Assembly (NCBI RefSeq): GCF_024399335.1 | Contig: NZ_CP075339.1 | Span: 1,240,001-1,304,000, forward strand | DNA length: 64,000 nucleotides | Source: Leucobacter aridicollis | GTDB lineage: Bacteria; Actinomycetota; Actinomycetes; Actinomycetales; Microbacteriaceae | Reading direction: 5' to 3' | Shown: positions 47,040 to 57,523 of the stretch, in pieces | How the letters are laid out: every line of letters starts with the position of its first letter | How positions within the stretch are numbered: position 1 is the first letter of the stretch | The notes under the pieces: model-generated | Told to the model about the DNA's origin: nothing | Databases searched by the model: none | Seen by the model: only the letters and a program-made list of their open reading frames with translations | Program-made: the position numbers and the translations under genes

Positions 47040-48881
47040 ATGCGACGCCAATCATCGCGCCATCAAGTAGTGGGGGCGGCGCTCCTTGCGGCAGCCCTTC
47101 TCGTGACGGGGGCTCCCGGCGCGGCTCACGCGGTCCAGGGCCAATCTGAAGAGAACATCACGCGAGAGGTCGCGATCCAGGTTTCGATCGACGACGGTTC
47201 GACGTCGAGGCCGTTGGCGGGAAGTCGAGTCTCGGTCAGCGGAATTGACGACGGCACGGGCGACCTAGTCGAAGTGGCCTCAGGCGTCGCAGATCGAGAT
47301 GGCCTTGCGACGGTGTCGGTGACTGGCCCCGACACGAGCTACATCGTTGACGCCGTGTGGCCGGGCGCGCTTGGCGACCTTGAGAGCGCGTCGTCACGGG
47401 CCGAGTTTCGGCTGGGCTCAGAGGAGCCCGTCACTGTGCGCCTCTGGGGCCCGATCAGCACTGTCGCCGGCAAGATTGCGGCGACCGCGAAGGGGACTGC
47501 TGTGGCAGACCTCGAAGGCGCGAACCTCGTGCTCGTGAGTGGCGGTGTTGACGTGCAAACGTTGGAGGTTGCGGCCGATGGCACGTTCGCATCGGCGGCC
47601 GTGCCGACGAGCTCGGATGCCGACTACAGCGTGCGCTTCGTTCCCCCGACCGGCTACAGGCTCGCTGACGTGCAGCCCGCCAACGACGCATTTGCCCTGC
47701 CACGAGTGAGTGACGGCGTCTCCGTCCATTCAATCGAGCGCGCGTTCGAGCTCGTTTCGACGGCAACGACGCCTGACCCGGAGCCAGGCGGGGAGGATCC
47801 GGATCTCCTGCTCGCGCCCGGCGCGCTCGGCGGCGACCTGTTCCAGGGTGCTGGCACACCCGCCGCGCTCGGCGCGATGCTCGGCGGCATGTCTGAAGAA
47901 GCGCTCGCGGCCCTGCAGGCGGCCACACAGAACCCCGCGGGGGACGGCGTCGTGATTGCGAACGCGAACAGCCAGGTGCTTGGTCTCGCTTTCGGTGTGA
48001 CTGGCGAGCAGCAGCAGACTGCAAACGGGGTAGTCGGCCCAACGATCGCTGCATTCCAGCGCCCGCCAACGCCGAACGTTGACACGCTGAGTCTCGATCT
48101 TGAGACAGCACTCCTCGCGGTGCAGTCGCAGCGCGCGAGCCAGCTCAACGCGCAGCTCGCCGACCAGATCGCCGCCGTGCAGCAGCTCAACGCGAAGCTC
48201 GGGAGTCTCGCGGCCGCTACCGCCGCCGTGCAGGCATTTGTCTCGGCGCCCGGTGAGGAGGCGTTCGCTGCGGCTTCGAAGGCAACGCGTGACGCTGGAG
48301 TTTCGCACGCATTCCTCGATGCTCCGGTAGCGGAGCGGCCCGCGCAGGCCGCGGCACTACTCACACACCTCAAGGCCGTTTCTGATGCCTCGGCAAACTC
48401 GCAACAGATGGACATGCTGCGTCTTCAGTCGCTGAGTGGTAAGCGCAACGAAACCTTCGACCTCATGAGCGACTTCGTGAAGAAGATGCAGGAGTCGCGG
48501 TCGAGCATCATTGGCAACATGCGATCGACGCCGGTGGCGATCGGCTCGGTCGAGTGGGATCGAGGAACGGTCTCGGGCACCTTCGACGTCTCGGGCGTCG
48601 AGCCGGGCGACCACCATCTCATCATGCATTTTGCGGATCTCGGCTACACCACAATCTCGAGCCTCACGCTTGCCGGTGACCCTTCCGGCGAGGGCGCGGG
48701 GGAGTCCGAGGTGCCGAGCACGGTGACCCCACCTGCTCCAAGGCAGACGATCGCGGAGACGGGCGGGTCGTCACACGCCGCAGGCTGGGCCTCGGGCGGC
48801 GCGCTCCTGCTGCTCGGTGCGGCCGCCGTCGCGCTGGGGCTGCGCCCCGGGGCGTTCACCCGGCGCGTCAAGCACCCGTAG
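47040..48881 (+). CDS. Sortase-anchored cell-surface protein (LAXTG-like signal)
   Basis: A 613-residue secreted protein. It has a signal peptide (about 1-35, cleavage after AAHA), a first half with Ig/collagen-binding-B-like beta segments (LAGSRVSVSGID, VTVRLWGPISTVAGKI), and a Gln/Ala-rich helical part (about 350-470, AQLADQIAAVQQLNAKLGSL). A further beta domain follows (about 520-565), then IAETGG, a hydrophobic helix and a basic tail. This C-terminus is the layout of a sorting signal for a class E-type sortase that recognises LAXTG. The gene is divergent from TetR and sits behind its operator. The function is unknown, adhesion being the usual guess. The next gene argG starts 9 nt later. 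Confidence 0.85.
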   Translation: MRRQSSRHQVVGAALLAAALLVTGAPGAAHAVQGQSEENITREVAIQVSIDDGSTSRPLAGSRVSVSGIDDGTGDLVEVASGVADRDGLATVSVTGPDTSYIVDAVWPGALGDLESASSRAEFRLGSEEPVTVRLWGPISTVAGKIAATAKGTAVADLEGANLVLVSGGVDVQTLEVAADGTFASAAVPTSSDADYSVRFVPPTGYRLADVQPANDAFALPRVSDGVSVHSIERAFELVSTATTPDPEPGGEDPDLLLAPGALGGDLFQGAGTPAALGAMLGGMSEEALAALQAATQNPAGDGVVIANANSQVLGLAFGVTGEQQQTANGVVGPTIAAFQRPPTPNVDTLSLDLETALLAVQSQRASQLNAQLADQIAAVQQLNAKLGSLAAATAAVQAFVSAPGEEAFAAASKATRDAGVSHAFLDAPVAERPAQAAALLTHLKAVSDASANSQQMDMLRLQSLSGKRNETFDLMSDFVKKMQESRSSIIGNMRSTPVAIGSVEWDRGTVSGTFDVSGVEPGDHHLIMHFADLGYTTISSLTLAGDPSGEGAGESEVPSTVTPPAPRQTIAETGGSSHAAGWASGGALLLLGAAAVALGLRPGAFTRRVKHP

Positions 48882-50312
<1,431 letters not shown>

Positions 50313-50354
50313 CGACCTGCTGCCCGCTACGGGCAGCGAACGACGGACACGCAG

Positions 50355-50394
50355 CTGTGGGCTGCGCGCGGCTGAGGCCGGGCGCAGCCCACAG
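50355..50394 (+). terminator. Hairpin terminator after argG
   Basis: Perfect 13-bp stem (50355-50367 and 50382-50394), 43 nt after the argG stop, followed by TCGTATT. Confidence 0.75.
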
Positions 50395-50814
50395 TCGTAT
50401 TCTGCGGCGTGCGCGGCGCTCGGGCTATGTCGTGAAACCTGTGGATGAGAACACCGACACCCCTCGGCGGCGTCCCCGTTTCACGGAACCCGACCCGGGG
50501 CCTGTGTTGTACGACACGGGTCTCGACGCTATTGAGGGGCTCTGGCTCTGTACCGGGTGGGCGGGAAGGCCTGAGCACGCCCGGGCCTATCCACACGTTG
50601 TGCAACATTGCCCCGATGTACACGCTTCTCGCGAGTGCACACGAATCCAACCCGTAGAAATCGTGTACACGTGCAGGGGTCGTGTGCACTCGGAGGGCAC
50701 CAACACCTACTGTCAGCGGGCACGGCCGCGTGGGCTGAGCGGGGTGGGGCGGACGAGCACGACGAGCCCGGGCCTATCCACACGTTGTGCAACATAGCCA
50801 CGTTGACCCCACAA
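50395..50814. repeat. Repeat-rich intergenic region with 29-bp direct repeat
   Basis: No credible gene. Identical 29-bp copies lie at 50580-50608 and 50767-50795, each containing CTATCCACA, one mismatch from the DnaA-box consensus TTATCCACA; an inverted near-match TGTGGATGA is at 50440-50448. A 12-bp inverted repeat (50633-50644 with 50680-50691, GAGTGCACACGA) lies between the direct repeats. Function unknown. Confidence 0.7.
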
Positions 50815-50858
50815 CGCAACGAGTCCCGGCACCTTATCGGGTGCCGGGACTCGTTGCG
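50815..50858. terminator. Hairpin terminator after whiB1
   Basis: Perfect 19-bp stem (50815-50833 and 50840-50858) with 6-nt loop TTATCG, 24 nt beyond the whiB stop on the minus strand. Confidence 0.9.
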
Positions 50859-50881
50859 GCCGCGTCAGCGGCTCTGGCGCG

Positions 50882-51130
50882 TTAGGAGGCGCGACGTGCG
50901 CGTGCTGCGCGACGCTTGAGGGCGCGACGCTCGTCTTCGCTGAGGCCACCCCAAACGCCTGAATCCTGGCCGGTGTCCATTGCGTACTGGAGGCACATTT
51001 CCGTCACTGGGCAGCGGGCGCAGACGGCCTTCGCTCGCTCAATCTGATCCACTGCCGGGCCGGTGTTGCCAACCGGAAAGAACAGCTCGGGATCTACGGT
51101 CAGACACGCAGCCTGTTCACGCCAATCCAT
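50882..51130 (-). CDS. whiB1: WhiB1-type [4Fe-4S] transcriptional regulator
   Basis: An 82-residue WhiB protein. The four cluster ligands are Cys9, Cys37, Cys40 and Cys46; the GVWGGLSEDERRALKRR segment is the WhiB turn plus basic DNA-binding end. The N-terminal WREQAACLTVDPELFFPVG and overall length match the WhiB1 subgroup, which binds the sigma-A region 4 and is NO-sensitive and essential in mycobacteria. GAGGAGG lies 5 nt before the ATG. The 214-nt upstream region without genes holds its promoter. Confidence 0.93.
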   Translation of the reverse strand: MDWREQAACLTVDPELFFPVGNTGPAVDQIERAKAVCARCPVTEMCLQYAMDTGQDSGVWGGLSEDERRALKRRAARARRAS

Positions 51131-51344
51131 ACTTACCTCCTCTGCGTCGCACGTGCGATGCTCAATCTGTACACGCGCTAATCAGCAAAGGCCAGGTAGC
51201 CTAAGAGAGATCGCGCGTTGCCTTTTGTCAACGTGACTGAGAATGCTCACACCGGCGTGCGCGAAACTCTGATGAATATATGGTTCCACGGAATTGAACG
51301 AAAGACAATAGGCTTTTTGCCGTAGTTTCAGGAAACGAATAGGT

Positions 51345-51755
51345 ATGGTGACGAATATGCGCTCACGCTCCGCTTGGCTCGCGCTTACTGCGGTGCTTGC
51401 CATCGAATTGGTGCTGGGGCTCGTTCTCGTCATCACGATGGTTCCGACGTTTCCGGCAGCGGGGCCAGATCAGGCTGCGCTGATGCCGCTGTGGATCAGC
51501 CTGCTAGTGAGCATGATCCTTGCGTGCGTGTGGGTCGCAGCGACTCTCGTCGGGGCTATGCGGCGACAGGGAAGTTGGGTGCGCGGGTCGGCGGTGACGA
51601 TTCACGTGCTCATGTTCGCCGCAGCGCTCGGTGTGTTTCAGGGCATTCTCGGTACCCCAGCGATTGGCGCGCTGCTGTTGGGCCTCGCCGTCATCGGATT
51701 CGCCTCGGCGATCGTGATCGGGAAGCCCTCGGAGCCGGCGCCGCAGGCGGGCTGA
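51345..51755 (+). CDS. Small four-helix membrane protein of unknown function
   Basis: A 136-residue protein with four hydrophobic segments (about 10-33, 45-68, 82-100 and 105-126) and a short Pro-rich cytoplasmic end. The ATG at 51345 is used; the in-frame ATG at 51357 with GGTGA upstream is an alternative start. I do not recognise the family. Divergent from whiB1. Confidence 0.65.
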   Translation: MVTNMRSRSAWLALTAVLAIELVLGLVLVITMVPTFPAAGPDQAALMPLWISLLVSMILACVWVAATLVGAMRRQGSWVRGSAVTIHVLMFAAALGVFQGILGTPAIGALLLGLAVIGFASAIVIGKPSEPAPQAG

Positions 51756-51959
51756 TCGCTCCGGCGAACGGGGGCCGCGCCTCGAGCCCACCGACGGGCA
51801 GAGTGCCGACCCGTAGCGGCCGCTGAAGGCGGCATTGACGCCGCGCCGCGTGAACGAGAGATGTCTGACTGGTGCCGCGGCGCCCAGCTGGACGACGAAC
51901 GCCGCAGCGGCCGGTAGAATCCGGCGTACGCTGCGGCGTGTAACGTGCGGGGCGGCTGG
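51756..51959. other. Intergenic space between convergent genes
   Basis: About 200 GC-rich bases between the membrane protein and bcp gene ends. I found no gene, tRNA or clear terminator hairpin. Confidence 0.5.
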
Positions 51960-52433
51960 CTAGGCGTCGACCATTTTGAGGATTCGGGCGACGTGTCCGG
52001 TTGCCTTGATGTTGTAGAGCGCGCGCTCGATGACGCCCTGCTCGTCGAGAATGAACGTCGAGCGGATGACTCCCTCGACGATGCGACCGTAACTGTTCTT
52101 CTCGCCAAACGTGCCGTACGCGCGATGCACTGCGGTATCGGGATCGCTGAGGAGGGGATAGTCGAGCCCGTCGCGGTCGGCGAAGCGCCTGAGTTTGTCG
52201 ACCGCGTCGCGCGAGATCCCGATGACACGGTAACCGGCTGCCTCGAGGGCAGCGGTCGACTCCTGGAACTCGCACGCCTCGGTCGTGCAAGCGGGCGTCA
52301 TCGCCTGCGGGTAGAAGAAGATGACGAGCTTCGAGCCGCGGAAGTCGCTGAGGGCCCGTTCAGTGCCGTCTTGGTCGAGCAGCGCGAAGTCGGGGGCGGG
52401 CATACCTGGCTCAAGAATCACACGTTCAGTCAT
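51960..52433 (-). CDS. bcp: Thiol peroxidase, Bcp/PrxQ type
   Basis: A 157-residue peroxiredoxin that reduces H2O2 and organic hydroperoxides with thioredoxin or a similar thiol donor. The peroxidatic Cys49 and resolving Cys54 are five residues apart in TPACTTEAC, the PrxQ two-cysteine pattern. Cytosolic. Next to a membrane protein gene transcribed in the same direction. Confidence 0.95.
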   Translation of the reverse strand: MTERVILEPGMPAPDFALLDQDGTERALSDFRGSKLVIFFYPQAMTPACTTEACEFQESTAALEAAGYRVIGISRDAVDKLRRFADRDGLDYPLLSDPDTAVHRAYGTFGEKNSYGRIVEGVIRSTFILDEQGVIERALYNIKATGHVARILKMVDA

Positions 52434-52472
52434 ACGCTCAAGCCTAGCGGCGGCAGGTGTCGCGAGTGCTGG

Positions 52473-53204
52473 CTACTGACCGGGACCCTGCCCGGGAGGC
52501 GGCCCCTGCGGCGCGTGGAAGCCCGGTGCGGCACCCTGTGCAGTGGGGAATCCCTGCGCTGGCGGCGCGTACTGACGCGGCACCGCGAACCCTGCGAGGT
52601 ACCTGTGTTCTTCCGCGAGCTGTCCCTGTTGCAGCGCCCAGAGCGCCGTCACGCCCTGCTTCCCGTAGCCAAGCTCGAGTCGGCGCACACTCAGCGCCTG
52701 ACCGAGGCCTGCAGCAGGAACGAGCAGCACTCCGACAATGAAGAGGCCGAGCATGGGCAGCCCGTTCGTGAGGCCGCCCGTCGCCGTAAACGGGGCGACG
52801 ACCGGTGCGACAAGGATGAGCAGGAACCCGATGCTTGGGAGTACAAGCCCGAACCAGAGCAGGGCGCCGACGGAGCTCCCCGCCCCCGGGAAGTGCCGTA
52901 CCATCCCACGCACTGTGACCCCGCTCGTGACGACGCTCGCGATCATGCAGAGCCAGCCGATGACGGCGAGCATGAGTGAGGGGCCCGCGACGCCTGTGAG
53001 GGCGGCGACGCCGATCCCGTATGCGCCGATCAGGATCAGTGCGACACACGGAAACACGACGGTGAATAATGGGCGGGTCAGCGAGACGAGCGAGAGGTAG
53101 CCGCGCGCGAGGTCGGGGAGCGGCTTCGGCACGACGACAGGAGGCGCGGGCGCGCCCTGCTGAGGTGGTTCGAACCGAGGGGACTGCTGCGGCTGGCCTG
53201 ACAT
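52473..53204 (-). CDS. Integral membrane protein with Pro/Gln-rich ends
   Basis: A 243-residue protein with four predicted membrane helices (about 45-65, 75-100, 110-135, 145-170). The N-terminus is Pro/Gln-rich and the C-terminus is Pro/Gly/Gln-rich (ending PPPGQGPGQ), both probably cytoplasmic and disordered. No family recognised. The position between bcp and rsgA gives no function. Confidence 0.7.
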   Translation of the reverse strand: MSGQPQQSPRFEPPQQGAPAPPVVVPKPLPDLARGYLSLVSLTRPLFTVVFPCVALILIGAYGIGVAALTGVAGPSLMLAVIGWLCMIASVVTSGVTVRGMVRHFPGAGSSVGALLWFGLVLPSIGFLLILVAPVVAPFTATGGLTNGLPMLGLFIVGVLLVPAAGLGQALSVRRLELGYGKQGVTALWALQQGQLAEEHRYLAGFAVPRQYAPPAQGFPTAQGAAPGFHAPQGPPPGQGPGQ

Positions 53205-53237
53205 GTCCCCAGTGTAGGGTCGCGCGGTGCTGGGCTC

Positions 53238-54329
53238 CTACTTCAGGAGGCGGCGGAGCGATTCGACGCGGCGCGCGCCGAGCGCGTCTAACCGGCCGTC
53301 GGCGATAGCCAGGTCGAGCTCGCAGTCGGGCGCCCCCTCAGTATGGGAGCAACCCCGCGGGCACGCGTCGAGGAGGGGCACGAGGTCGGTGAAGCCTCGC
53401 AGTATCCCGTCGCTCGTGACGTGTCCGAGCCCGAACGAGCGGACCCCGGGGGTGTCGATCACCCAGCCCGATTCGCCGGCTGCTGCTCCGGGGGTTGCCG
53501 CACGCAGCGCGACCGATGACGACGAGGTGTGGCGGCCGCGGCCGGTGACCTCGTTGACGTGCCCGGTCGCGCGCTCAGCCTCGGGCACGAGCGCGTTGAT
53601 GAGCGTCGACTTGCCGACACCCGAGTGGCCGACGAACACGGTGGTCTTACCCGCAAGCGTCTCCCGGATCTGCGACAGCACGCCAGCGGGAGAGTCGTCC
53701 TCCCATGCGCCGGGGGCTGAGCGGAAGATCGGCACTTCGAGGGCCGCGAAGTTCTCGAGGAAGGGCTCGGGGTCTGCGAGGTCGATCTTGGTGAGACAGA
53801 TGAGTGGCTGAATGCCTGCATCGTATGCGGCAACAAGGTATCTGTCGACGAGCCTGACTCTCGGCTCTGGGTTTGCGGCGGCGACGACAATGAGCATCTG
53901 CTCGGCATTCGCGACCATGATGCGCTCGACACGGTCGCTGTCGTCAGCGCTTCGCCTCAGCATCGTTGTGCGATCCTCGACGGCGACGATGCGCGAGAGG
54001 CTGCCCTCGGCTCCCGAAACGTCGCCGACGAGCTGCACGCGGTCGCCGATCACGATCGCTGTCTTGCGGAGCTCGCGGGCACGCGCGGCGACGACGACAC
54101 GTTCCGGCGCGGCCTTGGGCCCGCCCTTCACGGAGGGAGTTGCGGGCACGAGCGCGGTGTAGCGGCCGCGGTCGACAGCGGTGATCATGCCGATGACCGC
54201 GTCGGCGTGTTCAGGGCGGCGCTTGGTGCGCGGACGGTTCGCCTTTGGGTTCGGCCTCGTCCGCACCTCATGGTCGGCGTACTCGCCGTACGGGGCGTCG
54301 TCCTCGTCGTCAACGGTGAACCAGCTCAC
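53238..54329 (-). CDS. rsgA: Ribosome small subunit-dependent GTPase A
   Basis: A 363-residue circularly permuted GTPase that assists late 30S assembly. The order is N-terminal OB-fold, then G4 (TKID), G1 (GHSGVGKST) and G3 (DTPG), with a C-terminal zinc-binding knuckle (CPRGCSHTEGAPDC). The start is a GTG at 54329 (residues start VSWF..., read as Met) with AAGGG upstream; the longer frame lies in the aroA gene. It starts 4 nt downstream of the aroA stop, so the two form an operon. Confidence 0.94.
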   Translation of the reverse strand: MSWFTVDDEDDAPYGEYADHEVRTRPNPKANRPRTKRRPEHADAVIGMITAVDRGRYTALVPATPSVKGGPKAAPERVVVAARARELRKTAIVIGDRVQLVGDVSGAEGSLSRIVAVEDRTTMLRRSADDSDRVERIMVANAEQMLIVVAAANPEPRVRLVDRYLVAAYDAGIQPLICLTKIDLADPEPFLENFAALEVPIFRSAPGAWEDDSPAGVLSQIRETLAGKTTVFVGHSGVGKSTLINALVPEAERATGHVNEVTGRGRHTSSSSVALRAATPGAAAGESGWVIDTPGVRSFGLGHVTSDGILRGFTDLVPLLDACPRGCSHTEGAPDCELDLAIADGRLDALGARRVESLRRLLK

Positions 54330-54333
54330 GTGC

Positions 54334-55890
54334 TCAGATCCCTTCGAGGAATCCGCGGGCGAAGCGGCTGAGCGAGCCAGCGATCTCGGCGCCGTGAGCG
54401 GCGCCCTCCGAAGCGGTGTCGAGCCCGAGGCCCAGCCCGTCGTGCTCGGCGGCCTCGGCGCCGGGCACGATACCGCGCCAGAGCTCAGGGAACTGGGGGA
54501 GCGTTTTCGAGGTGCTCGCGATGTCGTCGATTTCGACCCCAGAGACCAGCAGCCCGATGAGCGCACCCGTCGTCGCAATCCGGTGATCGGCGTAGGCCCG
54601 CCAGAGCCCCCCGTGCATCTTGGCCGGGTGGATTGCGATTCCGTCTGGAAGCTCCTCAGCATTGCCGCCGAGGCGATTGATCTCGGCTACCAGGGCCGCG
54701 ATGCGGTCAGTTTCGTGATGCCGGGTATGGCCGATGCCGGTGATCGTGCTCGGCTCGCCGGGCGTTCCGTCTGGCCTCGGAAGCGCGGCAAGCGCGGCGA
54801 GACCGACGAGCGTGGGCGAGAGCTCACCTGCGTCAGGCATATGAATGTTCACGCCGCGCAGCTTCCCGGTCCCTGTCACCGTGAGCATCCCGTGTTCGAG
54901 GGTGACGGTGCCACCAAACTCGGGGAGGAGTTCGCGCAACTGGTCGCCGACCTGGGTAGTCTCTGCGGGCCAGTGGGGGATCGAAACCGTTCCCCCGACA
55001 GCGAGCGCCGCGGCAAGGAAGGGCGCAGCGTTCGAGAGGTCGGGCTCGATAGTGATCTCGCGCGCCTGGATGGGGCCGGGAGCAACCCGCCATTCGCCTG
55101 TCGCGGGGGAGTCTGCCTCCACGCCGCGAGCTCGGAGCGCTTCGAGCGTCATCTCGATATGCGGCACGCTCGGAAGCCTGTCGCCAGTGTGGATGACATG
55201 TACGCCCTGCTCAAAGCGGGGCGCTGAGAGGAGTAGGGCGGAGACGAACTGGCTCGACAGCGACGCGTCGACCTCAACCCGGCCGCCCCGCAGGCTGCCC
55301 ATGCCGTGCACGGTGAATGGCAGCGCACCGCGGCCGTCATCGGAAATGTCGGCTCCGAGCGTGCGCAGTGCGTCGAGCACCGGACGCATCGGCCGCTTCC
55401 GCGCGTAAGGGTCGCCGTCGAACGCGACGGGCCCGAGCGAGAGCGCGGCGACTGCTGGCACGAACCGCATGACTGTTCCGGCGAGGCCGCAGTCGATACT
55501 CGTCGAGCCGGTGAGTTGCTCTGCTGGGGTGACGCGGAGGTCGGGGCCGTATGGGTTCTTGCCTGGGAGTGGCGTGATCTCGGTGCCGAGAAGGCGCAGC
55601 GCCTCCACCATGAGATCAGTGTCTCGCGAGTGCAGCGGCACCCGGAGCGTGCCGGGGCCGTCGGCGAGGGCGGCGAGGATGAGTTCGCGGCCCGTCAGCG
55701 ACTTCGACCCGGGCAGCGGCACATAGGCGTTGAGTGGTTCGCGCGCGGCGTCCAATTCGGTGCCGGGGTCACCCTCCGGGGTGACGAGCGGCACCGTCGG
55801 GGCAGCCCAATGTTCGGCAACCTCGTCGGGCACATCGCCGGAACGGTCGCCGTTGTCATCGTTTCCACGGTTCATCTTTGCAGCCAACAT
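54334..55890 (-). CDS. aroA: 3-phosphoshikimate 1-carboxyvinyltransferase (EPSP synthase)
   Basis: Shikimate pathway enzyme joining shikimate-3-phosphate and PEP. It has PGSKS (Lys63, Ser64), [18 protein letters not shown], the [12 protein letters not shown] loop, and [10 protein letters not shown] near the end. At the usual N-R pair after PGSKS the sequence reads G-R (Gly67, Arg68). The protein is about 518 residues with both an N-terminal extension (about 48 residues) and a C-terminal one, longer than the usual 430-460. The start is uncertain (ATG at 55890 or 55875, neither with a good ribosome binding site). rsgA follows in the same operon. Confidence 0.92.
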   Translation of the reverse strand: MLAAKMNRGNDDNGDRSGDVPDEVAEHWAAPTVPLVTPEGDPGTELDAAREPLNAYVPLPGSKSLTGRELILAALADGPGTLRVPLHSRDTDLMVEALRLLGTEITPLPGKNPYGPDLRVTPAEQLTGSTSIDCGLAGTVMRFVPAVAALSLGPVAFDGDPYARKRPMRPVLDALRTLGADISDDGRGALPFTVHGMGSLRGGRVEVDASLSSQFVSALLLSAPRFEQGVHVIHTGDRLPSVPHIEMTLEALRARGVEADSPATGEWRVAPGPIQAREITIEPDLSNAAPFLAAALAVGGTVSIPHWPAETTQVGDQLRELLPEFGGTVTLEHGMLTVTGTGKLRGVNIHMPDAGELSPTLVGLAALAALPRPDGTPGEPSTITGIGHTRHHETDRIAALVAEINRLGGNAEELPDGIAIHPAKMHGGLWRAYADHRIATTGALIGLLVSGVEIDDIASTSKTLPQFPELWRGIVPGAEAAEHDGLGLGLDTASEGAAHGAEIAGSLSRFARGFLEGI

Positions 55891-56148
55891 CAGTTCAGAG
55901 CTTACCTGGCTTCGCTGCGCCGGGCGGGAGTGTTCGGCGCAGCACACACGCGTGAGAGGCTGGAGGCATCGTGAACGGGGAGGCGCGGATGGCCGCCGCG
56001 CCTGAGCGAATGTGGGCCAACCTGCGCGAGGCGAGACAAAACTGCGCGGGACGCGCAATTGACCTCGAGTGAAGTTCCCCTTAAGGTGGTCGAAGCGCGC
56101 ATTTCCTGCGCCATATCTGCGTGTTTCAATTACTTTAAGGAGGTCGAT

Positions 56149-57477
56149 GTGGACCTGCAACTGCTTGCCGCGCTCATCGTTGGCGTGGCTGCGATCATTC
56201 TCATCATTCTGAAGACCCGCCTCGACGCGTTCCCCGCGCTGCTCATCGGCGCGATCGTCACCGGCCTGGTCGCAGGCGTCGCGCCCGTCGAGCTCGTCGG
56301 ATTGATGACTGCAGGCTTTGGAAACACGCTCGCAAGCATCGGCATTGTCATCGGTCTCGGCGTCGCGCTCGGCAAGCTGATGGAGGTGACGGGCGCGGCC
56401 GACGCGCTCGCACGCGCTTTCGTCAAGCTCTTCGGCAAGGGGCGCGAAGCCCTCGCCATGACGATGACGGGTTCGGTCGTCTCGATCCCCGTGTTCTGCG
56501 ACAGCGGCTACGTGATGCTGCACCCGCTCGCGCGTTCGCTCGCTCGCCGAACACAGCAGGGCGTCGTGGTGCTGTCGCTGGCGCTCGCGGGCGGTCTCGT
56601 GCTGAGCCACACCCTGGTCCCGCCAACGCCCGGCCCGCTCGCGGTCGCTGGTCTGCTCGGCGTCGACCTCGGCGTGATGTTCCTCGTCGGCATTCCGTTC
56701 ATCATTGTGCTCATCCCGGTCGTGCTGCTGTTCGCCCGGATCATGGGCAACAAGCTCGAGCCCTTCCGCGACCCGAGCATGTTCGCACTTGAGGACGAAG
56801 AGGCAAACACGCGCCCAGTTATTGGCGCGTTCCGGGCGGCGCTGCCAATCGTCGTGCCGATCCTCCTCATCGTGTCGAACACGGCCTCAAAAGCGCTCTT
56901 CCCCGGGACCTCGCTCGAGGCCGTGACGAGCTTCATCGGTGCCCCCGCGATTGCCCTGCTCATCGGCCTCGTGCTCGGCGCATACACGCTGCCGCAGCGC
57001 GGCACCGAGCGCAAGGAAGTCGTCGGCTGGCTGAGCGAGGCAGCGGCCTCCGGCGGTCTCATCATCTTCATCACCGGTGCGGGCGGCGCGTTCGCGAATG
57101 TGCTCACCGAGTCTGGCGTCGGCAGCAACCTCGCCGACGGCGTCGGTATGCTCCCGCTTCCGCTGTTTCTCATCCCGTTCCTCGTTGCCAGTGTGCTCCG
57201 CGTTGCGCAAGGCTCTGGCACCGTGGCGATGATTACCGCTGCGACGCTCGCAGTTCCCCTCGTCGAGGCAGGTACCCTCAACCCCGTGCTTGCAGCAATG
57301 GCAGCGGCTTGCGGCGCGTTCCTGTTCTCGCACTTCAACGACTCGTTCTTCTGGGTCGTGACGAAGTTCGCGGGTCTTTCAGGCACGAAGGCGATGAAGG
57401 CCTGGAGCGGGATGACCACCACCATCTGGGTCGCAACCATCCCGCTGCTGTTCATCCTGTGGGCTATCGTCGGCTAG
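56149..57477 (+). CDS. GntP-family gluconate-type permease
   Basis: A 442-residue permease with about 12-14 membrane segments. Family landmarks are [27 protein letters not shown] and [12 protein letters not shown] near the end. GTG start (56149) with AAGGAGG 5 nt upstream. GntP relatives import gluconate or other sugar acids by proton symport. It is the first gene of a cassette with a DUF1537 kinase and PdxA2, so D-threonate or a similar tetronate is the probable cargo. Confidence 0.93.
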   Translation: MDLQLLAALIVGVAAIILIILKTRLDAFPALLIGAIVTGLVAGVAPVELVGLMTAGFGNTLASIGIVIGLGVALGKLMEVTGAADALARAFVKLFGKGREALAMTMTGSVVSIPVFCDSGYVMLHPLARSLARRTQQGVVVLSLALAGGLVLSHTLVPPTPGPLAVAGLLGVDLGVMFLVGIPFIIVLIPVVLLFARIMGNKLEPFRDPSMFALEDEEANTRPVIGAFRAALPIVVPILLIVSNTASKALFPGTSLEAVTSFIGAPAIALLIGLVLGAYTLPQRGTERKEVVGWLSEAAASGGLIIFITGAGGAFANVLTESGVGSNLADGVGMLPLPLFLIPFLVASVLRVAQGSGTVAMITAATLAVPLVEAGTLNPVLAAMAAACGAFLFSHFNDSFFWVVTKFAGLSGTKAMKAWSGMTTTIWVATIPLLFILWAIVG

Positions 57478-57523
57478 CCCCGGCCTCGCACTGATTTTCA
57501 CCGGCTTCGCAGAAGGGCACCCT

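Noticed and set aside
50437..50800. Chromosomal replication origin
   Set aside because: The 9-mers each differ from the DnaA-box consensus, no AT-rich unwinding element is seen and dnaA/dnaN/rpmH are absent.
51756..51959. tRNA gene in the gap before bcp
   Set aside because: No cloverleaf or T-loop sequence could be found on either strand.
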